Origin: JBBPZA01 sp963728925
Lineage (GTDB): Bacteria; Actinomycetota; Thermoleophilia; Solirubrobacterales; Solirubrobacteraceae
Direction of reading: 5' to 3'
DNA: 64,000 nt
NCBI GenBank assembly: GCA_963728925.1
Contig: CAVSMB010000006.1
Span: 1 to 64,000 of the forward strand
This document shows positions 32,736-41,143 of the stretch, one piece after another (position 1 is the first letter of the stretch; every line of letters starts with the position of its first letter). Position numbers and translations under genes: made by a program. The notes under the pieces were generated by a model. That model was not told the origin of the DNA and made no database searches. It worked only from the letters and a program-made list of their open reading frames with translations.

Positions 32736-33761
32736 TCACTCGAGCAGCCCCGGCCCGAGCCGGTCGAGGAGCCCCACCGCCTGCGGCTGGCCGCCGTCCT
32801 CGAGCACGATCGCGCCGCCGGGCCAGTAGGGGTGGGGCGGCGCGGCACGGTTGACGAGCAGCGGCTCGTGCAGCCAGCTGCCGGTGTTGACGATCCGCGG
32901 CCGGCCGCCCGCGCCCCGCCAGCGCCGCGGGTCGTCGCCCGGCAGCGGCCCGCAGCGGTGGACGTGGCCGAAGACCACCCACTCGGCGTCGACTCCGAGG
33001 CGGTGCACGACGCGCCCGAGGGCCGGGATGCTCGCGCGTCGCATCTGCAGGCCGAGGAGCGTCGCGGGGAGCGGCGCGGCGCGGCGGTCAAGCAGGCGCC
33101 GCGACAGCAGCGGCATGCTCGCGGCGCGCACGAGCTCAGCGGCGTCGTCGAGCCATGTCGCCAGCCGGCGCGGCAGCCACCGTATGAGCAGCGCCTCCAT
33201 GCGGGTCACCGACGGGCCGCCGGCGCGCTCGTAGTCGAGCGGGATCGCGCCGTCGCGTGGCAGGCGCCCGAGCAGTCCGCGAGCGATCCCGAAGGCCGCC
33301 TCAGGCATCAGGTGGCGATCGAGGTAATGGCCATGCGTGGCGAAGACGCGGTCCGTGAGCCACACGCCCGGGTAGTGCACGCGAACGCGCGCCGGCTCGA
33401 GCCACGAGGTGAGCCTTGCCAGCAGCGGCGTCGCGTCGTGCGGGACGGCGGCGTCGACGGCGAGCGACATCCCGTTGCTGCGCAGCCACGGCCGGACGAG
33501 GTCGGCGTCGTGGTTGCCCGGCACGACGATCACCTCGCGCTTCTCGCCGAGCCGCGTCCCGAGCGCCCGCAGCACCGGCTCGGCGACGGCCATCGCCTCC
33601 TTCGGCCGCCCCTCGAGCAGCTCGACCACGTCGCCGAGCAGCACCAGCCGCTCCACTCCCTCGACCGCCGCCAGCAGCGCCTGGAGCGCCTCCTCGCGGC
33701 GCAGCACGTCGTGCCCGAGCCGCGCGCCGAGGTGGAAGTCCGAGACGACGAGCGTGCGCAT
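32736..33761 (-). CDS. Calcineurin-like metallophosphoesterase
   Basis: A 341-residue phosphoesterase with all five metal-site blocks: VVSDFHLG (D-x-H), VLLGDVVEL (G-D), VVPGNHDADL (G-N-H-D), ATHGHYLDRH (GHxx) and VFGHVHRCG (G-H-x-H). A ~100-residue helical insert sits between the fourth and fifth blocks. The N-terminus begins directly with the first metal motif (MRTLVVSDFHLGARLG), fixing ATG 33761. It may act on a nucleotide such as UDP-diacylglucosamine (LpxH-like arrangement) or on small phosphodiesters. It is divergent from the VOC gene. Confidence 0.85.
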   Translation of the reverse strand: MRTLVVSDFHLGARLGHDVLRREEALQALLAAVEGVERLVLLGDVVELLEGRPKEAMAVAEPVLRALGTRLGEKREVIVVPGNHDADLVRPWLRSNGMSLAVDAAVPHDATPLLARLTSWLEPARVRVHYPGVWLTDRVFATHGHYLDRHLMPEAAFGIARGLLGRLPRDGAIPLDYERAGGPSVTRMEALLIRWLPRRLATWLDDAAELVRAASMPLLSRRLLDRRAAPLPATLLGLQMRRASIPALGRVVHRLGVDAEWVVFGHVHRCGPLPGDDPRRWRGAGGRPRIVNTGSWLHEPLLVNRAAPPHPYWPGGAIVLEDGGQPQAVGLLDRLGPGLLE

Positions 33762-33822
33762 GCGGCCGCCGACGATGTCACAGAGCCGGGCGGCAGGGCC
33801 GGCGCCTGCCACACTCGGTCTG

Positions 33823-34179
33823 ATGCCCCTTTCCCTGATCGAGTTCCCCGCCGACGAGCCCGAGCGGGCCCGGCGCTTCTGGTCGGAGCTGCTCGACGTC
33901 GAGCTCGAGGCTCGCCGCGGCGACGAGGGCTCGGGCTGGCAGACTCGTGGCGACGGCCCGGCGCTCGGGGTCCACGAGCGCGGCATCGGGCCGGGCGACC
34001 GCTTCTCGCTGCCCTACTTCGAGGTCGCCGACCTGCGCGCCGCGCTCGGCCGGCTGCAGGAGCTCGGCGGCAGCGTCGTCCACCCGGGCGAGAGCTTCGC
34101 GGTCTGCCGCGACAGCGAGGGCACGCCGTTCGGACTTGCTCAGGCCCCGTCGCCCCCGGACGCGGGCCGCAGCCCGTAG
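33823..34179 (+). CDS. VOC (glyoxalase/bleomycin-resistance) family protein
   Basis: A 118-residue single-module VOC protein: MPLSLIEFPADEPERARRFW begins the first beta-alpha-beta unit, SLPYFEVADLRAALGRLQEL the second, ending CRDSEGTPFGLAQ, the typical VOC terminal strand. Metal ligands are incomplete (the terminal strand lacks Glu), so enzymatic activity is uncertain; some members bind small toxins. It is divergent from the phosphoesterase, with 61 bases between the starts. Confidence 0.8.
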   Translation: MPLSLIEFPADEPERARRFWSELLDVELEARRGDEGSGWQTRGDGPALGVHERGIGPGDRFSLPYFEVADLRAALGRLQELGGSVVHPGESFAVCRDSEGTPFGLAQAPSPPDAGRSP

Positions 34180-34249
34180 GTTTCCCGCCGCTTTCGGGTA
34201 TCCCGGAAGCGAGGGAGGCAGGACCAACGAGGCGGAAGCGGGGAGAGGC

Positions 34250-35347
34250 ATGGGAATCTCGAACGTGCGCGCAGGCGCGGCGCTGGTGGTCGCGGCGACG
34301 CTCGCGCTGGGCTCGGCGGGCTGTGGGAGCAGCGACGACTCGGGTGGCGGTGGCGGCGGTCAGAAGATCGCGCTCCTGCTCCCGGAGAACAAGACGGCCC
34401 GCTACGAGCAGCAGGACCGCCCGAACTTCGAGCGCAGGGTCAAGGCGCTGTGCGCCGACTGCGAGGTCATCTACTCCAACGCCGAGCAGGATCCCAACCG
34501 CCAGCTCCAGCAGGCCGAGCAGGCCATCACCGCCGGCGCCAAGGTCATCGTGCTCGACGCGGTCGACGTCAAGTCGGCGGCGAGCATCGTCAACCGCGCG
34601 AAGCAGTCGAAGATCCCTGTGATCAGCTACGGCCGGCTCGTGGCCAACGCCGACCTCGACTACTACGTCTCCATCGACCCCTTCAAGGTCGGCCAGCAGC
34701 AGGGCAAGGCGCTCGTCGAGGCGCTGAAGAGCAAGGGCGCCGCCTCACCGTCGGTGGTGATGATCAACGGCGCGCCGACGGACAGCAACGCGGCCCCCTA
34801 CAAGAAGGGGGCCCACAGCGTCATCGACCCGGCCGGCGTCAAGGTCGTCAAGGAGTTCGACACGCCCGACTGGAGCCCCGACAAGGCGCAGAACGAGATG
34901 GAGGGGTCGATCACCGACGCCGGCAAGACGGGCTTCGACGGCGTCTACGCCGCCAACGACGGCATGGCCGGCGGAGCCATCGCGGCGCTCAAGGGCTCGG
35001 GCATCGCGCCGGCCGACAAGCCGGTCACCGGCCAGGACGCCGAGCTCGCCGGGATCCAGCGGATCCTCGCCGGCGAGCAGCTCATGACGGTCTACCAGCC
35101 GATCAAGAAAATCGCCTCGACCTCGGCCGACCTCGCCGTGCCGCTCGCGCAGGGCAAGACGCCGCCGGCCATCGCCAAGGCGCGGGTCGACAACGGGATG
35201 GAGAAGGTCCCCTCCGTCCTGCTTGACACCATCGTCATCACCAAGGACAACGTCAAGGACACCGTGATCAAGGACGGCTTCCTCACGGCGAAGCAGATCT
35301 GCACCGGCAAGTACGCGAAGGCGTGCGCCGACGCGGGGCTGAGCTGA
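34250..35347 (+). CDS. Sugar ABC transporter substrate-binding lipoprotein (xylose-binding type)
   Basis: A 365-residue periplasmic-binding-protein-like lipoprotein. The signal sequence ends in lipobox LGSAGC (Cys ~25) followed by a GSSDDSGGGGGG linker. The mature part follows the XylF/Peripla_BP_4 pattern: QKIALLLPENKTARYE, NAEQDPNRQLQQAEQAITAG, VIVLDAVDVKSAASIV, VSIDPFKVGQQQG, FDGVYAANDGMAGGAIAAL, TGQDAELAGIQRILAGEQ. An AGAGG ribosome-binding site precedes ATG 34250. No permease or ATPase gene lies near, so it is an orphan binding protein that must share a transporter elsewhere or act as a sensor. Confidence 0.88.
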   Translation: MGISNVRAGAALVVAATLALGSAGCGSSDDSGGGGGGQKIALLLPENKTARYEQQDRPNFERRVKALCADCEVIYSNAEQDPNRQLQQAEQAITAGAKVIVLDAVDVKSAASIVNRAKQSKIPVISYGRLVANADLDYYVSIDPFKVGQQQGKALVEALKSKGAASPSVVMINGAPTDSNAAPYKKGAHSVIDPAGVKVVKEFDTPDWSPDKAQNEMEGSITDAGKTGFDGVYAANDGMAGGAIAALKGSGIAPADKPVTGQDAELAGIQRILAGEQLMTVYQPIKKIASTSADLAVPLAQGKTPPAIAKARVDNGMEKVPSVLLDTIVITKDNVKDTVIKDGFLTAKQICTGKYAKACADAGLS

Positions 35348-35408
35348 GCGCCTGACAACCCGTTCGTTCGCCGGGGAGGTGAGCGGTGACCCTCGGGGAG
35401 GGTCGTCG

Positions 35409-36614
35409 ATGACGATCCGCCGGTGGGCCCTCGTCCTCGTCGGCCCCTTGCTGTCGCCACCGCGCTCGCGGCGGCCGCGGGCCTCGCCCACGCGAAGTCG
35501 TCGCGGCCCAACGTTGTCGTCGTCATGACCGACGACCAGGACTTCCGGTCGATGTGGGCGATGCCCAAGACGCGCGCGCTGATCGGCGCGCGCGGGACGA
35601 CGTTCCAGACCTCGCTCGTCAACTTCCCCCTGTGCTGCCCGTCGCGGGCGACGTACTACACCGGCCGGTACGCGCACAACCACGGCGTCCTTTGGAACAA
35701 CTTCCCGCAGGGCGGCTACCGAAAGCTGCGCGGCTCAGAGACGCTGCCGGTGTGGCTGCGCCGGGCGGGCTACCGCACGATCCACATCGGCAAGTACCTC
35801 AACGAATACGGCGAGGACCGCCCGCGCGAGGTGCCGCCGGGGTGGGACGACTGGTATGGCGGAGTCGATCCCTCCACCTATGACTACTACGGCTACACCA
35901 TCAACCACAACGGCGCGCTGAAGACCTACGGCCGCCGGGCGGCCGACTACTCGACCGACGTCTACGCGGGACTGGCCGAGAAGGCGATCCGCGTCGCCTC
36001 GAAGGCCGGCAAGCTGTTCTTCCTGGGCCTCGCCCCCAACGCGCCCCACACGGTGGCGACCGAGGCCCGCGCGCGCAAGGAGGGAACGCCGGCGCTGCCC
36101 CCACCGCGCTACGCGAAGCGCTTCGCCGCCGGCGTCAAGTACGTCCCGTACGGAGGGATCGTCGCGCGTTCCCCTCCTCATGGCCGGCCCCGGCTTCCCG
36201 CAGGGGCGGACCGTGAAGGGCGTCGTCACCAACGCGGATCTCGCGCCGACCATCCTCGACCTCGCCGGAGCACGGGCGACGCTGCCGGTGGACGGGCGGT
36301 CGCTGCTCAAGGCGGCGCGTGACCCGGCGCGGCTCGCCGGGCGCGGCATCCTGGTCGAGACCGCCCCGAACCCGCGCATGGTCCCGGCGTACGCCTCGAT
36401 CCGCACCCAGCGCTACCGCTACGACCTCCAGGAGGACGGGCAGGACGGCCTCTACGACCTCAAGCGCGATCCCTGGGAGCTCCAGAGCGTCCACGCCGAC
36501 CCGCGCTACGCGAAGATCCGCGAGATCCTCGCCGCGCCCCTCGCCTCGCTGCGAGCCTGCCGCGGCGCGTCGTGCCGCGTCGGGGTCGGAACGCTTCCCG
36601 CGCCGGATCGCTGA
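35409..36614 (+). pseudogene. Sulfatase (arylsulfatase family), broken
   Basis: A secreted alkaline-phosphatase-superfamily sulfatase. The metal site VVVMTDDQDF and the formylglycine motif LCCPSRATYYTGRYAHNHG are intact, as is the C-terminal domain (TNADLAPTILDLAGARATLP, RYDLQEDGQDGLYDLKRDPW). Three lesions: a frame slip in the signal peptide (ATG 35409 reads MTIRRWALVLVG, then the next frame LAVATALAAAAG); a deletion of roughly 90 residues after PPPRYAKRFAA, removing the family's second metal-ligand region; and an extra G near 36154 where YVPYEGSSRVPLLMAGPG is expected. The deletion makes repair by sequencing error alone unlikely. Confidence 0.8.
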
Positions 36615-36712
36615 CGCTCGGCCGCGCCCGGTCGCATTTTTCCTTCCCCGCCGTAAGACCTCGTCGCGCCCTCGGTTGTGGGGTCGGTAGACCCAACTCC
36701 AAGGAGGAGACG

Positions 36713-37639
36713 ATGTCGCGCTTCACCACCACCCTCGCCGTCTGCGCCGGCACCCTGGCCGTCGCAGCGCCAGCGGTCGCCGACGCCGCGAGCCGCACGC
36801 CCACCACGGGCGCTTCACGCTACACCCAGAAGATCTGCAGCTCGACCTCCGACTGGGACGGCGTGTCCCCCGGCATCACGGTGGACCCGGCGGCTCACAA
36901 GGTCTTCGTCGGCGGGCAGGGGGTCGAGGACTTCCTCCACGTCGAGGTGGACGGCCAGGGGACGACCAGTGGGTGGGACGACATGCTGCAGATCACCCTC
37001 ACGAGCTACGGCGACCTCGCCCCCGACGTCGACTCGGTCGAGACGCCGCTCTACGAGCCGGGCGACGCGGGCGGCGGCAACGGCGACTTCACCACCGGCA
37101 ACACGCCGCGCAGGCGGGCGGTGAAGCGGATCGTCTACCTCGGCTCGCTCTCCAAGCGCAACGCGGTCCTGAACGAGTCGAGCGTTCCCATGCACGCCCG
37201 TGGCTGGTTCGACACGCTGGACTCAGGCGACGACGGCTTCCTCGGCGGAAGCGGCCCCGACTGCGTGGAGTCGGTGACCGGCAAGGGCCAGAATCGCAAC
37301 AACCGGATCGACGCCGGCGAGGGCTCGAACAAGGTCCGCACCGGGTTCGGCGACGACAGCGTCAGCGGCGGCGACGACAACGACACGCTCATCACGGGGA
37401 GCGGCGACGACGTGCTCCGCGGGGGCGACGGCGTCGACCTGCTCCAGGGTGCGGGCGACAGCGACTGCTACAGCGGGAGCTACGTCGACGGACGCCGCGA
37501 CCTGCTCGACGACCCGAGCCCCGGCCTCGGCGACCTCAACACCTACTCCGCCGAGCCTGGCGTCGTCGACGGCGAGGCGGTCGACACCATCGAGCGCATC
37601 ACCGAGGCGTTCCCGACGCTCGTGACCAGCTGCGTCTGA
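36713..37639 (+). CDS. Secreted protein with RTX-like calcium-binding repeats
   Basis: A 308-residue exported protein. The signal peptide is MSRFTTTLAVCAGTLAVAAPAVADA. A ~170-residue beta-rich region follows, then hemolysin-type nonapeptide repeats in residues ~205-245 (GDDSVSGGDDNDTLITGSGD, DDVLRGGDGVDLLQGAGD), which bind Ca2+ in a beta-roll. Two cysteine pairs could form disulfides. A perfect AAGGAGGAG ribosome-binding site precedes ATG 36713, and a small GGGTC-GGTA-GACCC hairpin lies just upstream of it (36681-36694). No type I secretion genes are nearby, so export by Sec is expected. Role unknown. Confidence 0.78.
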   Translation: MSRFTTTLAVCAGTLAVAAPAVADAASRTPTTGASRYTQKICSSTSDWDGVSPGITVDPAAHKVFVGGQGVEDFLHVEVDGQGTTSGWDDMLQITLTSYGDLAPDVDSVETPLYEPGDAGGGNGDFTTGNTPRRRAVKRIVYLGSLSKRNAVLNESSVPMHARGWFDTLDSGDDGFLGGSGPDCVESVTGKGQNRNNRIDAGEGSNKVRTGFGDDSVSGGDDNDTLITGSGDDVLRGGDGVDLLQGAGDSDCYSGSYVDGRRDLLDDPSPGLGDLNTYSAEPGVVDGEAVDTIERITEAFPTLVTSCV

Positions 37640-37661
37640 GCCGACCCGCTCGCTCGGGCAC

Positions 37662-37690
37662 AATGGCGGCCGTGCGCCACGGCCGCCATT
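37662..37690 (+). terminator. Perfect 13-bp hairpin over the DUF2203 start
   Basis: AATGGCGGCCGTG (37662-37674) and CACGGCCGCCATT (37678-37690) pair perfectly around a CGC loop. It begins 22 bases after the RTX gene's stop, where a terminator would be expected, but has no T-run. It contains both possible starts (ATG 37663, GTG 37672) of the next gene, so it could instead control that gene's translation. Confidence 0.5.
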
Positions 37691-38049
37691 ACACCCTCGA
37701 CGAAGCCCGCGAGCAGTTGTCGTGGGTCGCCGAGCGCCTCGAGGCGATGCGCTCCGCGCGCGAGCGCCTCACCGACGCCGAAACCCGCCGCGTGCTGGCC
37801 GAAGGCTCCCCCGGCAACGGCGGGGGGAGCCGCGGCCGGCAGGTGGGCGAGGCGTTCGTCGAGCTGCAGAACGGAGTCGCCGCCTTCGCCGAGCGCGACA
37901 TCGTGCTGCGCGACCTCGACCGCGGGCTGATCGACTTCCCGTGCCTGCGCGACGGCCGCGAGGTCTACCTCTGCTGGATCGACGGGGAGGCCGACATCGC
38001 CTTCTGGCACGAGCTCGACGCGGGCTACGCCGGGCGCCAAGGGCTCTAG
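37663..38049 (+). CDS. DUF2203 family protein
   Basis: A 128-residue protein with the DUF2203 pattern: HYTLDEAREQLSWVAERL at the N-terminus and the hallmark LRDLDRGLIDFPCLRDGREV, YLCWIDGEADIAFWHELDAG, YAGRQGL at the C-terminus. Members are small soluble proteins of unknown function, widespread in actinobacteria and Bacillus. The start is uncertain: ATG 37663 and GTG 37672 both lie in the perfect hairpin, and neither has a ribosome-binding site. Confidence 0.8.
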   Translation: MAAVRHGRHYTLDEAREQLSWVAERLEAMRSARERLTDAETRRVLAEGSPGNGGGSRGRQVGEAFVELQNGVAAFAERDIVLRDLDRGLIDFPCLRDGREVYLCWIDGEADIAFWHELDAGYAGRQGL

Positions 38050-38050
38050 C

Positions 38051-38455
38051 TCAGCCGGCGCCGGCCTCGGCGGCCGCGAGCGCCCTGGCCTGGTCGATGA
38101 AGGCTCTGACCCGGATCACCTTCTCGTCACGAAGCTCGTAGAGGTGGCTCACCCGCTGGTCCACCTCGATCCCTTGGCGCCCGGTCCCGTGGAGGCGAAG
38201 GTGGACGAGCACGACGTCGCGGCGAGTCTCGACGATCTCCAGCGGCTCGATGACGACCGCCTCGAAGGGCTCGAGGAACTGCAGCCACCAGCGGCGCACG
38301 CCGTCATGGCCACGATACGCCGCGTCGGTGCCGACGATCTCGCCCGACATCTCCCACTTGACGTCCTCGTCGAGGAACGCCATGGCCGCGTCGATGTCGT
38401 GCCGGTTCCAGGCGTCGTAGGCGTGACGGACCCGCTCGACGTTGCTCTCGGTCAC
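38051..38455 (-). CDS. NTF2-like (SnoaL) family protein
   Basis: A 134-residue cone-shaped NTF2-fold protein: VERVRHAYDAWNRHDIDAAM, FLDEDVKWEMSG, the YRGHDGVRRWWLQFLEPF pocket helix, and a final strand VSHLYELRDEKVIRVRAF. Members are ligand-binding proteins, isomerases or hydrolases, and the sequence does not specify which. It starts at GTG 38455, overlapping the upstream TGA as GTGA, so it is coupled to the gene carrying the in-frame amber codon. It converges with DUF2203 with one base between stops. Confidence 0.82.
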   Translation of the reverse strand: MTESNVERVRHAYDAWNRHDIDAAMAFLDEDVKWEMSGEIVGTDAAYRGHDGVRRWWLQFLEPFEAVVIEPLEIVETRRDVVLVHLRLHGTGRQGIEVDQRVSHLYELRDEKVIRVRAFIDQARALAAAEAGAG

Positions 38456-38904
38456 CCGAGCGTCACCGCCAGCTCGTCGAGGGCCTTCTGCTCCTCGGGG
38501 CTGATCTCCTTCCCGCCGATCCCGATGAAGCCGCCCTCCTTGTGGGCCCTGGCCGCCGCCTCGGCCACGGCGAGGACGAAGCGCTTGTAGGCCTCGAGCT
38601 CCTCCGGCGTCGCCTTCTCCCCGAGGATCCGCAGCGCCTCGCGCAACCGCACGTCGGCGAGGCGGGGGATGTCGTCGCGCGAGCGCAGCTGGTCGGGCTG
38701 GACTGCCGGAGGCGAGGCGACGAGCTCGTCGAGCAGCTCACTCTCGCCGCTGTTCTGGCGCCCCTCGGTGTAGACCTTGCCGATCGCGAGGCTCTCGCGG
38801 AACGTGCCGCCCTTGTGCGAGGCGACGACCCGCAGCCCGGCGAGCACCGGCCCCTCCACGACGGTCGACTACTCGTCGGCGTTGAACTCGGCCTTCTTGG
38901 TCAT
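38452..38904 (-). pseudogene. Small hypothetical protein with in-frame amber codon
   Basis: From ATG 38904 (AGAGGAAC ribosome-binding site) the frame reads MTKKAEFNADE, then TAG at 38869-38871, then STVVEGPVLAGLRVVASHKG and on to FIGIGGKEISPEEQKALDEL. The two halves read as one helical protein of about 150 residues, and the TAG stands where a TGG (Trp) would fit. Translation could restart at GTG 38859, giving 135 residues. I do not recognise a named family. Its TGA overlaps the GTG of the SnoaL-like gene. Either it is a nonsense mutant with internal restart or the base is wrong. Confidence 0.6.
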
Positions 38905-38998
38905 GGCGAGGTTCCTCTCGGTGGGCGGTACGCGCGATGACAGGCCCCTACGGTACGCCAGACCGGGTACAACGCCACCGACCGGCATGCGCCTCGAC

Positions 38999-39497
38999 GA
39001 GACCAGCTGTGGCTGAGTCTCGCCCGCGAGCAGGCTGAGCCGCTGGAGAACGTGATCCGCACGCTCCCGACCGTGCCGCCCGACAACTCGTGGGCGACCT
39101 TCCTGCGCAACCACGACGAGTCTCAGCCTCGACAAGCTGACCGGCCCGCAGCGCGAGGAGGTCTTCGCCGCCTTCGCCCCGGACGAAGGCCATGCAGCTC
39201 TACGGCCGCGGCATCCGCCGCCGCGTCGCGCCGATGCTGGGCGGCGACCGCGACCGGCTGCGCATGGCGTGGAGCCTCATGTTCAGCCTCGCCGGGACGC
39301 CGGTGATCTTCTACGGCGACGAGATCGGGATGGGCGAGAACCTCGAGATCCCCGATCGCTACAGCGTCCGCGTGCCCATGCAGCTCGAGCAGCGCGAGCA
39401 CCGCCTCGGCGAGGACGGAACGCTCGACGTCTCGCTGGCCCGCTACGGGTACCTGTGGCTGCGGGTGCGGCGGGACGCGGCGCGCCAGCTGGACTGA
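38999..39497 (+). pseudogene. Trehalose synthase-like (GH13) remnant
   Basis: Fragments of the catalytic (beta/alpha)8 barrel of a TreS-type enzyme are readable on the plus strand: LWLSLAREQAEPLENVIRTL, NSWATFLRNHDE, then after an inserted T near 39120 SLDKLTGPQREEVFAAFAP, then YGRGIRRRVAPMLGGDRDRL and GTPVIFYGDEIGMGENLEIP. After RYSVRVPMQ the expected WS... active-site-proximal segment is missing and the text jumps to EQREHRLGEDGTLD. The N-terminal ~280 residues and the C-terminal part are lost. Its last 55 bases are overlapped, antisense, by the tail of the glucosidase gene. Confidence 0.72.
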
Positions 39498-40993
39498 AGC
39501 GCGAGCGCGACCCCCTCGTCGCCGCGCAGCACGCCGGCGAAGGTCTCGCCCGGCTCCTTGTCCATCCCAGTCGTCAGCACCACGCGTGCGCCCGCGGGCG
39601 CCCGCACCTGCGCCTCGCTCGTCGCGAAGTTCGCGAGCACGAGCAGCCGCTCGCCCCGCGTGTAGCCGAGGACGTCTTCGTCGCCGGCGTCGACGAAGCG
39701 CTGGTCGCCCCGCTGGAGCGCAGGCTCGGCGCGGCGCAGGGCGAGCAGCGCGCGGTGGAGGCTGAGGACCGAGCGGGGGTCGCTGGCTTGGACCTCCGCG
39801 TTGACGCGCTCAGCATCGGGCGGCAGCGGCAACCACGGCGTGCCGGTGGTGAAGCCCGCCCCCGGCCCCGATGACCACGGCAGCGGCGCGCGCTCGGGGT
39901 CGCGGCCGTCGAGGTCGACGACCGCGTCGGGCGGGATCGGCACGTCCTCGAGGCCAAGCTCCTCGCCCTGGAAGAGGAACGGCGTGCCGCGCAGGGTGAG
40001 AAGGACGAGCGCGGCGACGCGAGCTCGCTCTGGCCCGTAGCGCGTCGCCACGCGCGAGTGGTCGTGGTTGTTCAGGCACCACGCCGGCCACGCGCCGGGA
40101 TCGAGCAGTCCGTCGAACTCCTCGACGGTCGCGCGGAACGCCGACGCCGACCACGGCAGGGTCAGGAAGTGGAAGTTGTGGACGAGATGCAGCTCGTCCC
40201 CGGAGTTGACGTAGGGCACGAGGTCGGCCTGGGTGGGCAGGTAGAGCTCACCGACGGCCATCCGGTCGGGCCCGTGCTCCTCGAGCAGCGCGCGGATGCG
40301 CCGCAGCCGCGGGTGGATCGTCGGCCAGTCCTGGTCGTGGCGGCGGCCGGGTTCGTTCTCGCCCAGCGCCGGGTCCTTGGCGATCCGGTAGACGACGTCG
40401 ATGCGAAAGCCGTCGACGCCTCGCGTGAGCCAGAAACGAAGGACTTCGTGCATCGCCGCCTCGACCTCAGGCTCGTCCCAGTCGAGGTCGGGCTGCTCGG
40501 GGAGGAAGGAGTGAAGCCACCACCGCCCGCTCGTGGGATCGTGCGACCACGCTGGGCCGCCGCGGCGGAACTGCGCCTGCCACCCGTTCGGCCGCTCGCG
40601 CCACACGTACCAGTGCCGCCGCGCCGGGTCGCGGAACCACGGGTGGCGATCGGAGGTGTGGTTGGGAACCCAGTCGACGATCACCTTCATCTCGTGCGCG
40701 TGCGCGCCCGCGACGAGCGCGTCGAACTCCGCGAGCGTGCCGAAGCGCGGGTCGACGTCGCAGTAGTCGGCCACGTCGTAGCCGAAGTCGGCCATCGGCG
40801 ATGGGTAGAACGGCGACAGCCAGATCGCCTCGACGCCGAGCTCGCGAAGGTAGTCGAGCTTGCCGACGACGCCGAGCAGATCCCCGACCCCGTCGCCGTC
40901 AGTGTCGGCGAAGGAGCGCGGATAGATCTGGTAGACGGCGCCGCGCTGCCACCAGGGCTGGGGCGGGGACGACGCACTCGAGGCCGCAGGCAT
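39443..40993 (-). CDS. GH13 alpha-glucosidase (oligo-1,6-glucosidase type)
   Basis: A 516-residue intracellular alpha-amylase-family enzyme releasing glucose from alpha-linked oligosaccharides. QRGAVYQIYPRSFADTDGDG opens the barrel; region I is VDWVPNHTSD; region II GFRIDVVYRI holds the nucleophile Asp; region III MAVGELYLP holds the acid Glu; region IV CLNNHDHSR the third Asp. The C-terminal beta domain ends GDEGVALALQ; the further SSWRAASRRTRSHRYP is encoded over the trehalose-synthase remnant and looks like an accidental extension after loss of the original stop. Monocistronic as far as seen. No signal peptide. Confidence 0.9.
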   Translation of the reverse strand: MPAASSASSPPQPWWQRGAVYQIYPRSFADTDGDGVGDLLGVVGKLDYLRELGVEAIWLSPFYPSPMADFGYDVADYCDVDPRFGTLAEFDALVAGAHAHEMKVIVDWVPNHTSDRHPWFRDPARRHWYVWRERPNGWQAQFRRGGPAWSHDPTSGRWWLHSFLPEQPDLDWDEPEVEAAMHEVLRFWLTRGVDGFRIDVVYRIAKDPALGENEPGRRHDQDWPTIHPRLRRIRALLEEHGPDRMAVGELYLPTQADLVPYVNSGDELHLVHNFHFLTLPWSASAFRATVEEFDGLLDPGAWPAWCLNNHDHSRVATRYGPERARVAALVLLTLRGTPFLFQGEELGLEDVPIPPDAVVDLDGRDPERAPLPWSSGPGAGFTTGTPWLPLPPDAERVNAEVQASDPRSVLSLHRALLALRRAEPALQRGDQRFVDAGDEDVLGYTRGERLLVLANFATSEAQVRAPAGARVVLTTGMDKEPGETFAGVLRGDEGVALALQSSWRAASRRTRSHRYP

Positions 40994-41143
40994 CGGGCGT
41001 TATGGCTACCCATCCTGGGCACCCAGCGACACGCCGACGTCCGCCGTGACCCGCCCAGCGCCCCCGCGACACACCCATGTCCACCATCACCTTTGGTCGA
41101 GAACGCGGAGTAGTTGCGGTAGTCGCCGGCCTGAGCGCCGCGG

